The notes beneath the pieces were generated by a model. The model had not been told where the DNA came from. It was given only the letters and a program-made list of their open reading frames with translations, and made no database searches. A DNA stretch of 39,493 nt from an uncultured Thiotrichaceae bacterium (GTDB lineage: Bacteria > Pseudomonadota > Gammaproteobacteria > Thiotrichales > Thiotrichaceae): positions 4,093-43,585 of the forward strand of contig CACVAY010000084.1 of the NCBI GenBank assembly GCA_902727985.1. The letters are read 5' to 3'. Positions 16,879-26,123 of the stretch are shown here, piece after piece (position 1 is the first letter of the stretch; every line of letters begins with the position of its first letter). Made by a program: the position numbers and the translations under genes.

Positions 16879-17754
16879 ATGGATCAGCAACAACGATATT
16901 CTTATCTTAAAGCTCTAAGAATCCCTGTTTGGGTTCATCAGCAGAGTGTTGTTGCTGACCTTAATGTTAACCCTGCCCCTAATAAAGTCTCTGCACAAGC
17001 TGTAGAAAAGCCCATTCAGAGCACAACACCTAGTCAGCCTGAACAACAATATTCACCGACACCTAAGCAAGAGCGTAGCAATAGTAAGATTTCTTCTATG
17101 CTGAAAGAATTGGAAAGAAAACCATCGACAGCAAACTCTTCCTCTGAACAACCAGCATCTGGAATCAGAATCTCTGCGAAGGATGTCTCTCAATTAGATT
17201 GGAAGACCTTACGCCACAATGTGACTGAATGCCGACAGTGCTCACTGGCTGATTATCGAGGACAAACTGTCTTTGGCGCTGGTGATACATCAGCGAACTG
17301 GATGATTATTGGTGAAGCGCCTGGTGCTGATGAAGACCGTCAAGGCCAGCCTTTTGTAGGTCGAGCAGGGCAACTTCTTAACAATATGCTTCGCGCCATC
17401 GATCTGCCAAGACAATCGGTATATATCGCCAACATCCTAAAATGTAGACCCCCCAATAACCGAGACCCAAGACCCGAGGAAGCTGCTCATTGCATGGGGT
17501 ATTTACATCGCCAAATTGCCTTAGTCAATCCCGCTATCATTTTGGTTGTTGGACGTATCGCTGCTCAGAATCTACTACAATCAAAGGAAACATTGGGTCG
17601 CTTGCGGAATACAACTCACTATCTGGCAGACACCAAAACCCCAGTCATCGTGACTTATCACCCTGCTTATCTTTTACGTCAACCACTTGAGAAGCGCAAA
17701 GCCTGGGAAGATCTAAAGCGCGCCAGAAGTATTGCCAACACAATAATTGAATGA
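16879..17754 (+). CDS. Family-4 uracil-DNA glycosylase with psi-like N-terminal extension
   Basis: This enzyme removes uracil from DNA to start base-excision repair. The 291-residue protein carries the family-4 iron-sulfur cysteines C118, C121, C189 and C205, motif GEAPGADEDRQGQPFVG (about 145-161), the NILKCRPPNNRDP loop and HPAYLLR (261-267). The first 105 residues are an extension: a Pro/Gln/Ser-rich linker preceded by LKALRIPVW (10-18). This fits the L-x2-L-x-I-x2-W pattern of the HolD (psi) N-terminus that binds the clamp-loader collar. The gene overlaps rimI by ATGA, the position holD has in E. coli. I chose the ATG at 16879, 25 bases after the leuA stop, rather than the earlier ATG inside leuA. 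The glycosylase call is firm; the psi link is inference. Confidence 0.92.
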   Translation: MDQQQRYSYLKALRIPVWVHQQSVVADLNVNPAPNKVSAQAVEKPIQSTTPSQPEQQYSPTPKQERSNSKISSMLKELERKPSTANSSSEQPASGIRISAKDVSQLDWKTLRHNVTECRQCSLADYRGQTVFGAGDTSANWMIIGEAPGADEDRQGQPFVGRAGQLLNNMLRAIDLPRQSVYIANILKCRPPNNRDPRPEEAAHCMGYLHRQIALVNPAIILVVGRIAAQNLLQSKETLGRLRNTTHYLADTKTPVIVTYHPAYLLRQPLEKRKAWEDLKRARSIANTIIE

Positions 17755-18239
17755 TCACCATCAACCCTGAAAGCCTTTCTCTTCGTGCACTCCAAACATC
17801 CGACATCCCCATTGTCATGGAGATTGAGCTACGCGCCTATCCTCACCCATGGACTGATGGTATTTTTAACGATTGTCTACGTGTAGGCTACTCTTGCTGG
17901 GTTTACGAACACCAAGATACGATTATTGGCTATTTGATCCTTTCTCTCGTGGTTGACGAAATGCATATTCTCAACATTTGTATCGACCCGAAATACCAGG
18001 CACAAGGCTTAGGGAAGCAGCTATTGGAAGAGGCTGAAGCTATCGGACAAGAAAAGACTGCCAAAGAAGTTTTCCTTGAGGTACGTCCGAGCAACACAGC
18101 CGCACTACTACTCTATCAGGATTTTGGATATAACCAGATTGGACTTCGAAAGAATTACTACCCTGCAACGAACGGCAGAGAAGACGCTATTGTGATGGCT
18201 AAGACCTTATTTGAGAATTATTTTTCTGAATCTGAATAA
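17751..18239 (+). CDS. rimI: Ribosomal protein S18 alanine N-acetyltransferase
   Basis: RimI uses acetyl-CoA to acetylate the N-terminal alanine of ribosomal protein S18. The 162-residue protein has the GNAT fold. The acetyl-CoA loop is the YQAQGLGKQLL segment (about residues 83-93), and the end of the domain carries the LEVRPSN and LYQDFGYNQIGLRKNYY features seen in RimI. Its ATG overlaps the stop of the upstream glycosylase gene (ATGA), so the two are co-transcribed and probably translationally coupled. A weak hairpin follows. Confidence 0.9.
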   Translation: MITINPESLSLRALQTSDIPIVMEIELRAYPHPWTDGIFNDCLRVGYSCWVYEHQDTIIGYLILSLVVDEMHILNICIDPKYQAQGLGKQLLEEAEAIGQEKTAKEVFLEVRPSNTAALLLYQDFGYNQIGLRKNYYPATNGREDAIVMAKTLFENYFSESE

Positions 18240-18240
18240 C

Positions 18241-18267
18241 AACAATGGCACCAACAGCACCATTGTT
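18241..18267. terminator. Weak hairpin between rimI and LysR gene
   Basis: AACAATGG pairs with CCATTGTT around an 11-base loop, between two convergent genes. It has no long T-run on the plus strand; on the minus strand TTGTTATT follows. It probably acts as a modest bidirectional terminator. Confidence 0.45.
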
Positions 18268-18290
18268 AGAGCGTTCTACAATATGAAGCC

Positions 18291-19187
18291 TTAAGCTGCT
18301 TTGCAATAACTGCGCGCAAATGCCAATAGCTCTTCCATTGCAGGTGCACGGAATTTGTGACGTTGTCTCACAAAAGAAAAATTACGCGTAATTTTAGGAG
18401 ACAAAGGTACGGCAACCAAGGTCCCTAACTTCACTTCTTTTGCCACGCTGACACTCGATAGAATTGAAACTCCCATACCCGCCTCAACAGCACCTTTCAC
18501 AGCCTCCGGACTACCTAACTCCAAAGTATTTGAAACAGCCTGACGATCTAAACCTGCCGCTTTTAAACTCCCTGAAATAACTTCACGTGTACCTGAACCT
18601 TCTTCACGGCACACAAACGGATAATTCATAACGTCTTCGAGAGATACTTTTTTGCGTTTACATAAGTCATGGTTAGGCGAAACAATCGCAACAAGTTGAT
18701 CTTTGCGACAAACCTCTACCTGCAAATGTTTATTGTTTACTGGTCCTTCAACCACACCAAGATCAATGGTGTTGTTTTCAACCATAGATACAATACCATC
18801 TGTGTTGGAAACCTGTAGGCGCATTTTTACTTCCGGGTTTTGTTGTTTAAAATCACCTAGCAAAGCAGGTAACATATACTCCGCAACCGTGGTACTGGCA
18901 CCAATAACGAGTGTGCCACTAATATTACCGGTGATTTCCCGAATGGCGTTTTCCATCTCTGTGTATTGCTCAAATATATTTTCCGAATATTCAAACACTC
19001 GCCTACCTGCCTCTGTGAGACTCACGCGATTATGCGCCCGATCAAACAAACGGGTATCGAATTGATCTTCTAATTGACGTATTTGAAATGTCACCGCGGG
19101 CTGTGTCATGTGTAGCACATCAGCTGCCTTGGTGAAGCTGAGTAACCTTGCAACAGTATGAAATACCTGTAGTCTTCTATCTGACAT
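18291..19187 (-). CDS. LysR-family transcriptional regulator
   Basis: The 298-residue protein has the N-terminal winged helix-turn-helix of LysR regulators (RLLSFTKAADVLHMTQPAV, about 13-31) and a periplasmic-binding-like effector domain (about 90-295) with GTLVIGAST, EEGSGTRE and GMGVSILSS. These features place it near the CbbR/CysL/YeiE group, which often binds small anionic metabolites and controls carbon- or sulfur-related genes. Its target is not evident: the divergent position is empty and the next gene upstream (ccoS) points the same way. It could act on itself or at a distance. Confidence 0.88.
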   Translation of the reverse strand: MSDRRLQVFHTVARLLSFTKAADVLHMTQPAVTFQIRQLEDQFDTRLFDRAHNRVSLTEAGRRVFEYSENIFEQYTEMENAIREITGNISGTLVIGASTTVAEYMLPALLGDFKQQNPEVKMRLQVSNTDGIVSMVENNTIDLGVVEGPVNNKHLQVEVCRKDQLVAIVSPNHDLCKRKKVSLEDVMNYPFVCREEGSGTREVISGSLKAAGLDRQAVSNTLELGSPEAVKGAVEAGMGVSILSSVSVAKEVKLGTLVAVPLSPKITRNFSFVRQRHKFRAPAMEELLAFARSYCKAA

Positions 19188-19755
19188 TGCCTCTCCTAAT
19201 TCCTTTTATTACTGTTATATTGAGAAACTTTCTTATCATTGTAAAACCTTATCATCCTTGATTTTTTGTTAGTTAAATATTCGTAACTACTTATGCAAAA
19301 AAACACAAACCTTTCGAACCGCTAGAAATGGTATAATAATACGCAGCAAGGAGAATACAAATATTATAAATAAAATCTGCTGCACTCATAAGAATTATAG
19401 ATGGACATGGAACTCTTGGCTACAGCAAACCTTTTGATCGATAATTTTATCTAAAATCATAAAATTCAGATTTAACGTGAATCTTCTAACTACCCACACA
19501 TTCAATTTTTACTGAATTCAGACATTAAAAAACTCAACGAGTTACCTAGGTAAAATTACCGCCACTTCATTTATAGACCAGATAAGTCAAAATGCAAATA
19601 CAAAAGCCTGATTTTTCGTCTATTTAAATAAAATTAACAATTTCTTTATCTGCTAAATAAAATCAACAGATAGAGTTAATGATAGAACCACACTGGTATG
19701 CAGAACTATATACGCTAAGGGATGTATTATATTGACAAATGGTCTATGAAAATCA
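19188..19755. other. AT-rich intergenic region upstream of LysR gene
   Basis: No gene is supported in these 568 bases. TATAAT at 19332-19337 (plus strand) has only a poor -35. A 17-codon ORF starting at 19402 is too short to call. A perfect 12-bp palindrome TTACCTAGGTAA lies at 19542-19553 and could be a binding site. The LysR gene promoter must lie at the left end. Confidence 0.5.
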
Positions 19756-19968
19756 TTAACTTGCTGAATCTTGCTTTTCTTTAGCAGCTTGCCTTTCTAG
19801 TTTCTCAGCATTAGCGGGAATACGTGGATCGTCATCATCCATGAGAATCCTGTGAGCAGGACTATCCAGATCATCGTACTGCCCAGTTTTGACGGTGATA
19901 ATAAAAGCAATAACCACGCCCAGCATCACAAAGCCGCCAACAATAATTTGCATATATAAAGCACTCAT
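19756..19968 (-). CDS. ccoS: cbb3 oxidase assembly protein CcoS
   Basis: CcoS is a small single-span membrane protein needed to load haem and copper into cbb3 oxidase. This 70-residue protein has one membrane helix (about 5-27), then the family signature GQYDDLDSPAHRIL and an acidic stretch DDDDPRIP. The start MSALYMQ is used because it is the conserved CcoS beginning; an upstream in-frame Met would overlap ccoI. Its ATG lies four bases after the ccoI stop, so both belong to the ccoGHIS unit. The DDDDPRIP motif also occurs in CcoQ of the same locus. Confidence 0.92.
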   Translation of the reverse strand: MSALYMQIIVGGFVMLGVVIAFIITVKTGQYDDLDSPAHRILMDDDDPRIPANAEKLERQAAKEKQDSAS

Positions 19969-19972
19969 GAGC

Positions 19973-22405
19973 TTATTGTACCCTCTTTGGGATAAAACCA
20001 CCTTTTAATCTCAGGGAATTCAACACAACCACCAATGAACTTGCAGACATACCTATTGCCGCCATCCATGGCGCGAGAACCCCACTTGCTGCAAACGGTA
20101 TCGCCACAAGATTATAGCCAATTGCCCACATGAAATTCTGATGAATAACGTTTTGCATACGTTTTGCATCATTCACCGACTCGGGAATATGCAATAAATT
20201 TTCTGATAACAACACCATATCCGCGCTGGCCTGAGCTAGCTGGGAGCCTTTTCCCATGGCTATCGACACCTGCGCCTTTGCCAAAACAGGCGCATCATTG
20301 ACACCATCGCCAACCATGGCAACTACCTCTCCCGCATCTTGCCAGAGCTGCAATTGATTAAGCTTATCCTCAGGTAACAAGCCACCATGATAGTCTGTAA
20401 TACCCAAACCAGTCGCAACATGTTCCACATAACTGTGGTGATCGCCGCTTAACAAACTAACTTTTATTCCCTGATCTATTAAGTGCTGAACGGCCTGCTC
20501 AGACTCGTCACGCACCTTGTCGACCAATAAAAAATGCGCCAGTGCTCCATTAGAATTTGCAAGTAGAACTTGTGAGCCCAAAACCTTTTCAGCACAAACC
20601 TCTTCATCCGGATGCCACTCTGCAATAAAAGCAGAATTACCGAGACGGTAACGAACACCATCGATCGTTGCCTCCACACCCTTACCCGTAGTAATTGTGT
20701 AATCATCAACATCTGGAACATCGGTTTTGGCTAAATGTTGAAGCGGCTTGGCTACGGGATGCTCGCTTAAGCGTGATAAAGCAGTTGCGATCTGATCACA
20801 GCGTTGCTCCGATATATCCGCAAGAAGCTTTCGCTCCCCTAGTAACAAATTTCCATGTGTCAAAGTACCCGTTTTATCGAATACCACTCTATCAACCTTC
20901 GCCAAGGTTTCGAGGGCATACCCTTTCGTTGTCAACATCCCTCGCTTAGTTAGTTCTCCAGTCGCGGCCGTAACCGCTACAGGAGTTGCCAAAGAGAGTG
21001 CGCAGGGGCATGACACTACAAGTACCGACAACGTAATCCAGAAGGCATGAGATGTTCCAACTTGCATTGTCCAAAACACAAAAACAGATGCTGCAAGTAG
21101 CAACAAGGCCACAACAAATTTTGCCGCGATATTATCGGCAAACTTGGCAATATGCGGCTTGGCCGTTTGCGCTTGGTCTAAGAGCCGAGAAATCGCTGAT
21201 AGCACCGTACTGTCACCTAATTTAGTGACTTTCATGAGCAAGGGGCTTTCAACATTGACCGTTCCACCAATCAACTCACTCCCCTGCTGTTTAGTGACTG
21301 GCAAGCTCTCTCCCGTTAGCAACGACTCATTGACGCTACTCACGCCTTCCAATACCTCTCCATCAGCAGGAATAACCTCACCTGCTTTAACGCGCACTAG
21401 ATCATCTAAGGCAAGTTCATTCGCAGGAATCGCTTCTTCCACACCATCACGGATACGTGTTGCCACATCAGGCAACAAACGCACCAAAGCTTCAGCGACT
21501 TGACCTGCCTTGTGACGTGCTTCCATTTCCAGAAAACGACCAACAAGCAGAAAGAAGGTAAACATATTGACCGAGTCAAAATATACCTCACCTGATTGGC
21601 TCACCGTTGCCCAAATACTCGCGCTAAATGCCGCAATGATCGCGATAGACACGGGCAGATCCATCCCTAAACGTTTTCGTTTAAGGTCTTTCCATGCAGA
21701 GGTAAAAAAAGCACTCGAAGCAAAGATAACCACTGGCGTGGTAATTACCAAACTCGCCCAACGGAGAAAGTTCTCCATGCCTTCAGACATACCTTCAGCA
21801 TCCCCCAGATACAAGGCAATAGCCAACATCATGACCTGCATCATGCCAACCGCAGCGATACCAATACGCCGTAAAGAACGTACCCGTTCTTTTTTCTGTA
21901 TCGCCTCTAAGCGTCCGGGATCAAAGGGGTGAGCGTGATAACCAATAGCAGAGATTGCCTGTAAAACATCGCTCAGTTTAGTTTGTGAATTATCCCAGCG
22001 CAGACTGGCTCGATGGGTTGTGTAGTTAACACGAAATGAGAGTACACCAGGCAGCTGCCCGACGTGTTTTTCATTTAACCAAACACATGCCGCGCAAACA
22101 ATACCCTCCAGAATCAATGAAGCTTCACGAACGTCAGAATCCTCATCGTAACGGACGAAGGTTTTTTGTAATTGGTCGTTATCGTAGACGAGGAGCTCTT
22201 GAGGGATCAGATCTTCAGGTCTGTCGGAAACGATTGTTCGATGCTGATAGAAGTCGGTCAGTCCATTATCGACGATAGATTGAGCCACTGCCGCACATCC
22301 CGCACAACACATGTCACGAGATTCTCCATCCACGACAACCTGACAATCAAGCCCCTGAGGAACGGGTAAACCACAGTGAAAACACTGGCCTTTTTCTAAC
22401 TGCAT
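19973..22405 (-). CDS. ccoI: Copper-translocating P-type ATPase CcoI
   Basis: CcoI (FixI) pumps copper across the inner membrane for assembly of the CuB centre of cbb3 oxidase. The 810-residue protein begins with a Cys-rich segment (CFHCG, then MCCAGC at 32-37), followed by a heavy-metal-associated domain with C104-x2-C107. Eight membrane spans carry the transport motif CPC at 466-468. The phosphorylated aspartate is D510 in DKTGTLTHG, and the hinge GDGVNDAP is near residue 715. The TGES phosphatase motif is at about 364. The gene is 116 bases after ccoH and directly before ccoS. Position inside the cco cluster separates it from general copper-export CopA. Confidence 0.96.
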   Translation of the reverse strand: MQLEKGQCFHCGLPVPQGLDCQVVVDGESRDMCCAGCAAVAQSIVDNGLTDFYQHRTIVSDRPEDLIPQELLVYDNDQLQKTFVRYDEDSDVREASLILEGIVCAACVWLNEKHVGQLPGVLSFRVNYTTHRASLRWDNSQTKLSDVLQAISAIGYHAHPFDPGRLEAIQKKERVRSLRRIGIAAVGMMQVMMLAIALYLGDAEGMSEGMENFLRWASLVITTPVVIFASSAFFTSAWKDLKRKRLGMDLPVSIAIIAAFSASIWATVSQSGEVYFDSVNMFTFFLLVGRFLEMEARHKAGQVAEALVRLLPDVATRIRDGVEEAIPANELALDDLVRVKAGEVIPADGEVLEGVSSVNESLLTGESLPVTKQQGSELIGGTVNVESPLLMKVTKLGDSTVLSAISRLLDQAQTAKPHIAKFADNIAAKFVVALLLLAASVFVFWTMQVGTSHAFWITLSVLVVSCPCALSLATPVAVTAATGELTKRGMLTTKGYALETLAKVDRVVFDKTGTLTHGNLLLGERKLLADISEQRCDQIATALSRLSEHPVAKPLQHLAKTDVPDVDDYTITTGKGVEATIDGVRYRLGNSAFIAEWHPDEEVCAEKVLGSQVLLANSNGALAHFLLVDKVRDESEQAVQHLIDQGIKVSLLSGDHHSYVEHVATGLGITDYHGGLLPEDKLNQLQLWQDAGEVVAMVGDGVNDAPVLAKAQVSIAMGKGSQLAQASADMVLLSENLLHIPESVNDAKRMQNVIHQNFMWAIGYNLVAIPFAASGVLAPWMAAIGMSASSLVVVLNSLRLKGGFIPKRVQ

Positions 22406-22521
22406 GTACTAACCAATTTTAAGAAGAGACAAATCAGTGAATAGACAAGCTAGCCACTGATGTGCTTATTAACAACTCGCGCTGTCATGTTTATCAATAC
22501 TCTGTCAACGAAAACAGGGCA

Positions 22522-23412
22522 CTAATCCATATCGGGCTCGCCGATTGCACAAGGACGAGGAATAACGTTACCATCCACTAACTGGGCAATTTCAGTATTC
22601 CCTGTTACTTCATGCGTCTCTTCACCTCGCGTAATAACAATACGTAACAACCAACAACCAGGTGCTGAGAGATTAACAAGTGCGCCATAATGACCAGGTT
22701 CGCCTTCTATCAACTCAATTTGTTGATCAGCTTCCATGCCTGATGTACGTAAAAAATCAATCACAACCTTAGCACCTATAATCGGCTCCCCCTCTTTAGA
22801 CAACACTCTTAGATTAAAAGCGCTATCTTGTTGGGCAACAGGCGTCGTCGCCCACCCATCTAATATCTGCCAGCCACGCTCCTTCTGAAAACGCAAGCGC
22901 TCCTGATGCTCATCATATTCCGTTTCCTTCTTTTGGAAGTTATAGGGAACCGTACCAACAAACTTTGACTGACGCCCCTCGCCCGAGTCTTCACTCAAGC
23001 TGTCAGGAAGGACAAGCTGCGCAATTGGCCCTGAAACACCCTTGGTAGCAAAAAGAATAATGATGGAGTCAACCACTGCCAAGAGGATAAAAAACACAAT
23101 GATCAGACCTGGTATCCAATGCATGCCTTTCTCAATCTCTTTTCCTTCACGTATACGGCGCTCTTCATGAACATTAGAAATAATCCCTAAACCATAGGGA
23201 ATCATCATATAAAAAGCAAAGTGAATGGCAAAAGTATCCAAGCCTTGCCAACTGGTAATTGACAAAGGTACCAGCAACAATAACATGATAGCGGCAGTCG
23301 CTAAGGACGCCATTTTCCCTTGCCAATGCAAAACTTTACGAAAAATAAAGAAGGTTGCAAAGGCAATGAGTGAACCACCACCTAAGGTCAGTACTAGGTT
23401 ATATCCATGCAT
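22522..23412 (-). CDS. ccoH: Long FixH/CcoH-type protein with extra N-terminal membrane domain
   Basis: CcoH (FixH) associates with the maturing cbb3 oxidase. The C-terminal half (about 170-285) shows the FixH pattern: RGWQILDGWATTPVA, the strand-rich segment through VVIDFLRTSG, and GHYGALVNLSAPGCWLLRIVI. Typical CcoH proteins have about 150-175 residues and one membrane span, but this one has 296. The first 125 residues form about four hydrophobic segments (about 5-24, 37-52, 62-80, 100-122). Its start lies two bases after the ccoG stop, so they are co-translated. The function of the added membrane region is not evident; it may stabilise the oxidase complex. Family call rests on the C-terminal pattern and gene order. 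Confidence 0.82.
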   Translation of the reverse strand: MHGYNLVLTLGGGSLIAFATFFIFRKVLHWQGKMASLATAAIMLLLLVPLSITSWQGLDTFAIHFAFYMMIPYGLGIISNVHEERRIREGKEIEKGMHWIPGLIIVFFILLAVVDSIIILFATKGVSGPIAQLVLPDSLSEDSGEGRQSKFVGTVPYNFQKKETEYDEHQERLRFQKERGWQILDGWATTPVAQQDSAFNLRVLSKEGEPIIGAKVVIDFLRTSGMEADQQIELIEGEPGHYGALVNLSAPGCWLLRIVITRGEETHEVTGNTEIAQLVDGNVIPRPCAIGEPDMD

Positions 23413-23414
23413 AA

Positions 23415-24824
23415 TTAGGGTGAAATAAATTGAGAAGGTAAATAAACGGGTTCTGTGACTTCGCCTTTAGTGGGTGTCAGTACAAAACGGAAAGGTATAT
23501 CTTTATACTCTCCTGTTAAACGTTCATGTAGAACCTTTATCAAGAGTTTCTGAGACTCATCAGGCTTCAAAGTGAAATTTTTGATTTGCCCCATGTCTAC
23601 AGTGGCATTATTGAGTCCATCAATCGTCACGTCAAATACTGCCAATTTCTGAGTTTTATTTTGTACTTTAACTTCATAACGGTTCTGAATCTGACCATCA
23701 GAAAGCATGATATATAGAGGGCTACGAATTTGCCGTGCCGTACCTTCGATAGGCTTTTTCATCGAAATACTACCAAGCAAGAAGCCGATAGCACCTAACG
23801 TTGCTAGTCCGTAGCCTAATGTTCTGAGTGTGAAGAATTTTGTTTTCTTTCCATCTAACTCATTCTCAGAGGCATAGCGAACCAAACCACGATCCCAACC
23901 ACGCTTATCCATAATGTTATCGCACGCATCTATACATAAACCACATTGGATACACTGCAATTGCAAGCCATCTCGAATATCAATACCTGTAGGACAAACT
24001 TGCACACAGAAGCCGCAATCGACACAGTCGCCCACCCCCTTGGCTGAACGCTCTTCCTGAGTTTTTAAGCCTTTTTTGGGTAAAGCACGACCTGCCGTTC
24101 CTTCACCACGCTTTGGATCATAGGAAACGATTTTGGAATTATGGTCGATCATTACACTCTGGAAACGTGCATAGGGGCAAATATGCATACACACGTTTTC
24201 ACGCATAATACCTGCTGCCAGGTAAGTCGTTGCCATCAGCACAAAGGTTGTAATGTAAGCCGCCGATGGTAAATCTAAGGTAAAGAAACGTTGTATTAGC
24301 TCTGGAGCATACCCCCAATAGAGCACAAAGCTCAGACCTGTCCAGAATGCCAACAGCAACCAAAGTGCATGCGTCGAGCCTTTACGGAATATCTTGTTTG
24401 CATTCCACTTATCTCGATCCAGACGAATTCTCGCAACACGATCACCCTGTATTTTTTGCTCGATCCAGCGAAAAGCATCTGTCCATAAGGTTTGAAAACA
24501 GAAGTAACCACAGAACACACGCCCTGCCAAGGCAGTAGCAAAGAAAAGCACTACTGCGGCAAGAAATAATAACGCCGCTAGCCAAAAAATATCTTGAGCA
24601 TGTATAACCACATGAAATATATAGAACTTCCTAGTTACCAAGTCAAAACTAACAGCCTGATCTGGCCCGACATTCCGCGCAAAAGGAATCCACGGAAAGA
24701 TAAAAAAAGCTGCATATGCCAAAACCATAATCATGGTTTTCATATTTCTAAAACGGCCTTTGACAGAACGCGGATGAATCACTGCGGTCGTTGTATTGGC
24801 TGATTTTTTTTGACATCCACTCAT
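23415..24824 (-). CDS. ccoG: cbb3 oxidase accessory ferredoxin CcoG
   Basis: CcoG (FixG/RdxA) is a membrane iron-sulfur protein that reduces copper(II) for delivery during cbb3 assembly. The 469-residue protein has about five membrane helices (about 30-48, 77-103, 152-170, 189-207, 328-347). Two 4Fe-4S sites lie at C267/C270/C273/C277 (CVDCGFCVQVCPTG) and C291/C294/C297/C301 (CIQCGLCIDAC). The C-terminal periplasmic part is an immunoglobulin-like domain. I chose the ATG at 24824, six bases after AGGTG, over the GTG nine bases upstream. It is the first gene of ccoGHIS, with its own promoter presumably in the 25 kb gap after the ccoP terminator. Confidence 0.95.
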   Translation of the reverse strand: MSGCQKKSANTTTAVIHPRSVKGRFRNMKTMIMVLAYAAFFIFPWIPFARNVGPDQAVSFDLVTRKFYIFHVVIHAQDIFWLAALLFLAAVVLFFATALAGRVFCGYFCFQTLWTDAFRWIEQKIQGDRVARIRLDRDKWNANKIFRKGSTHALWLLLAFWTGLSFVLYWGYAPELIQRFFTLDLPSAAYITTFVLMATTYLAAGIMRENVCMHICPYARFQSVMIDHNSKIVSYDPKRGEGTAGRALPKKGLKTQEERSAKGVGDCVDCGFCVQVCPTGIDIRDGLQLQCIQCGLCIDACDNIMDKRGWDRGLVRYASENELDGKKTKFFTLRTLGYGLATLGAIGFLLGSISMKKPIEGTARQIRSPLYIMLSDGQIQNRYEVKVQNKTQKLAVFDVTIDGLNNATVDMGQIKNFTLKPDESQKLLIKVLHERLTGEYKDIPFRFVLTPTKGEVTEPVYLPSQFISP

Positions 24825-25140
24825 AATATGCACCTGTATACATTCAAAGCATGATAGGAGGCTTGAACCTGAAAGCGGCCTTACCTTTAAAAGTGCACTT
24901 TAATCTATTCGACATACAGAGCACATTTACATACATCAATTCACAGCAACGTTTTGCGTATTTCTATCAACTAATTTCATTCACAGTTTTGATGAAACCA
25001 GCCAGCATAAAAATTATCTTAAGCATTCCTGATAAACGCTCACTCCGGCTAAAACTTCACGAGTAATGCAAATTAGCTTATCACCAGATCGCACAACAAT
25101 ACCCGCATGAAAATAATCAAGGAACTTATTAGTGCAACAA
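24825..25140. other. Intergenic region upstream of ccoG
   Basis: No gene is supported. The region follows the ccoP terminator and must hold a ccoG promoter if ccoGHIS is expressed separately. No FNR box was found here. AGGTG at about 24831-24835 (minus strand) is the ccoG ribosome-binding site. Confidence 0.5.
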
Positions 25141-25170
25141 ACAAAAACGGCCGGCATAAGTCGACCGTTT
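25141..25170 (-). terminator. Rho-independent terminator after ccoP
   Basis: On the minus strand AAACGG-t-CG pairs with CG-g-CCGTTT around a short loop, followed by TTTTGTTTGTTG. It begins 22 bases after the ccoP stop and ends the ccoNOQP transcript. Confidence 0.85.
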
Positions 25171-25191
25171 CCTGAGAAGTGTCGGTAAAGC

Positions 25192-26121
25192 TTACTGAGC
25201 ACTCATCAGTTTTACGTAAGATACAAGAACCTTAATCTCATTCTCTGACAAACGTCCATCGAATGCAGGCATCTGACGCTGGATACCACCAGAGATGACT
25301 CCTGACACAGCTGCCACTTTATCTTCCAGAGTATCTGCACCAGGTACATTAGCCTGTGTCCAGATTTTATCTGTCAAGTTCGCCGCACCTAAGGCCGCCA
25401 TACCCGTACCTGCAGGTGTATGACAGCCTGCGCAACCTTTCGTATCAAATACAAGTTTACCAGCGGTAACAGCTTCTGCATTTGCTGTCTCACCAGAAAG
25501 ACTAAGTACATAGTTTGAAACGTTACCGATCTCTTCTGGAGTAAGTATGTCCTTGTGAGCAGGCATCATGCCATTACGACCACCACGAATCGTTGCCTCA
25601 ATTTGTGCAACATCACTACCCCATAACCATGCATCATCTGCAATGTTAGGATAATGACCGATTACACCTTGACCACCAGCCTGGTGACAACCTGCACAAT
25701 TATCAGCAAATGTATTCTTACCATAAGCTTGAACAAATTGTGCTTTCTGTGGATCTTTCGCAATATCATCGAAAGGCGTTTCAGCAACAACTTTCAACAT
25801 TTCCTGACGCTTTGCTTCCTCGGGGCCTCGATGCATATCGGCCCACAGCAAACTTCGCGTATTCCAGTGACGCGTTACTTCCTCTCCATTCTTCTCATAA
25901 GAAATGGTTTTTATACCCGTTGTATAACCTTTCTCAAGAAATCCAATCGGCCAAGCCGGAAACAAAATCCAATATACAATTGAAAAGATGACTGTCCCGT
26001 AAAACGCCCACACCCACCACAATGGAAGAGGATTATTAAACTCCATCAACGTATCGTCCCAAACGTGCCCTGTTGTTTCAGCACCAGTTATAGGATCTTT
26101 TATAACTTCATGTTCTGCCAT
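25192..26121 (-). CDS. ccoP: cbb3 oxidase dihaem cytochrome c subunit III
   Basis: CcoP carries electrons from cytochrome c to the oxidase core. The 309-residue protein has an N-terminal membrane region (about 34-58, after the cytoplasmic GHVWDDTLMEFNNPLP signature) and two cytochrome c domains. Haem motifs are C142-A-G-C145-H146 and C230-A-G-C233-H234; the likely Met ligands are in GMMPAHKD (about 185) and RQMPAF (about 282). Length is normal for the family. The gene follows ccoQ by two bases and ends at a strong terminator. Confidence 0.97.
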   Translation of the reverse strand: MAEHEVIKDPITGAETTGHVWDDTLMEFNNPLPLWWVWAFYGTVIFSIVYWILFPAWPIGFLEKGYTTGIKTISYEKNGEEVTRHWNTRSLLWADMHRGPEEAKRQEMLKVVAETPFDDIAKDPQKAQFVQAYGKNTFADNCAGCHQAGGQGVIGHYPNIADDAWLWGSDVAQIEATIRGGRNGMMPAHKDILTPEEIGNVSNYVLSLSGETANAEAVTAGKLVFDTKGCAGCHTPAGTGMAALGAANLTDKIWTQANVPGADTLEDKVAAVSGVISGGIQRQMPAFDGRLSENEIKVLVSYVKLMSAQ

Positions 26122-26123
26122 AG

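Noticed and set aside
19402-19455. 17-codon ORF in the gap before ccoS
   Set aside because: Too short, with no conserved features and no good promoter.
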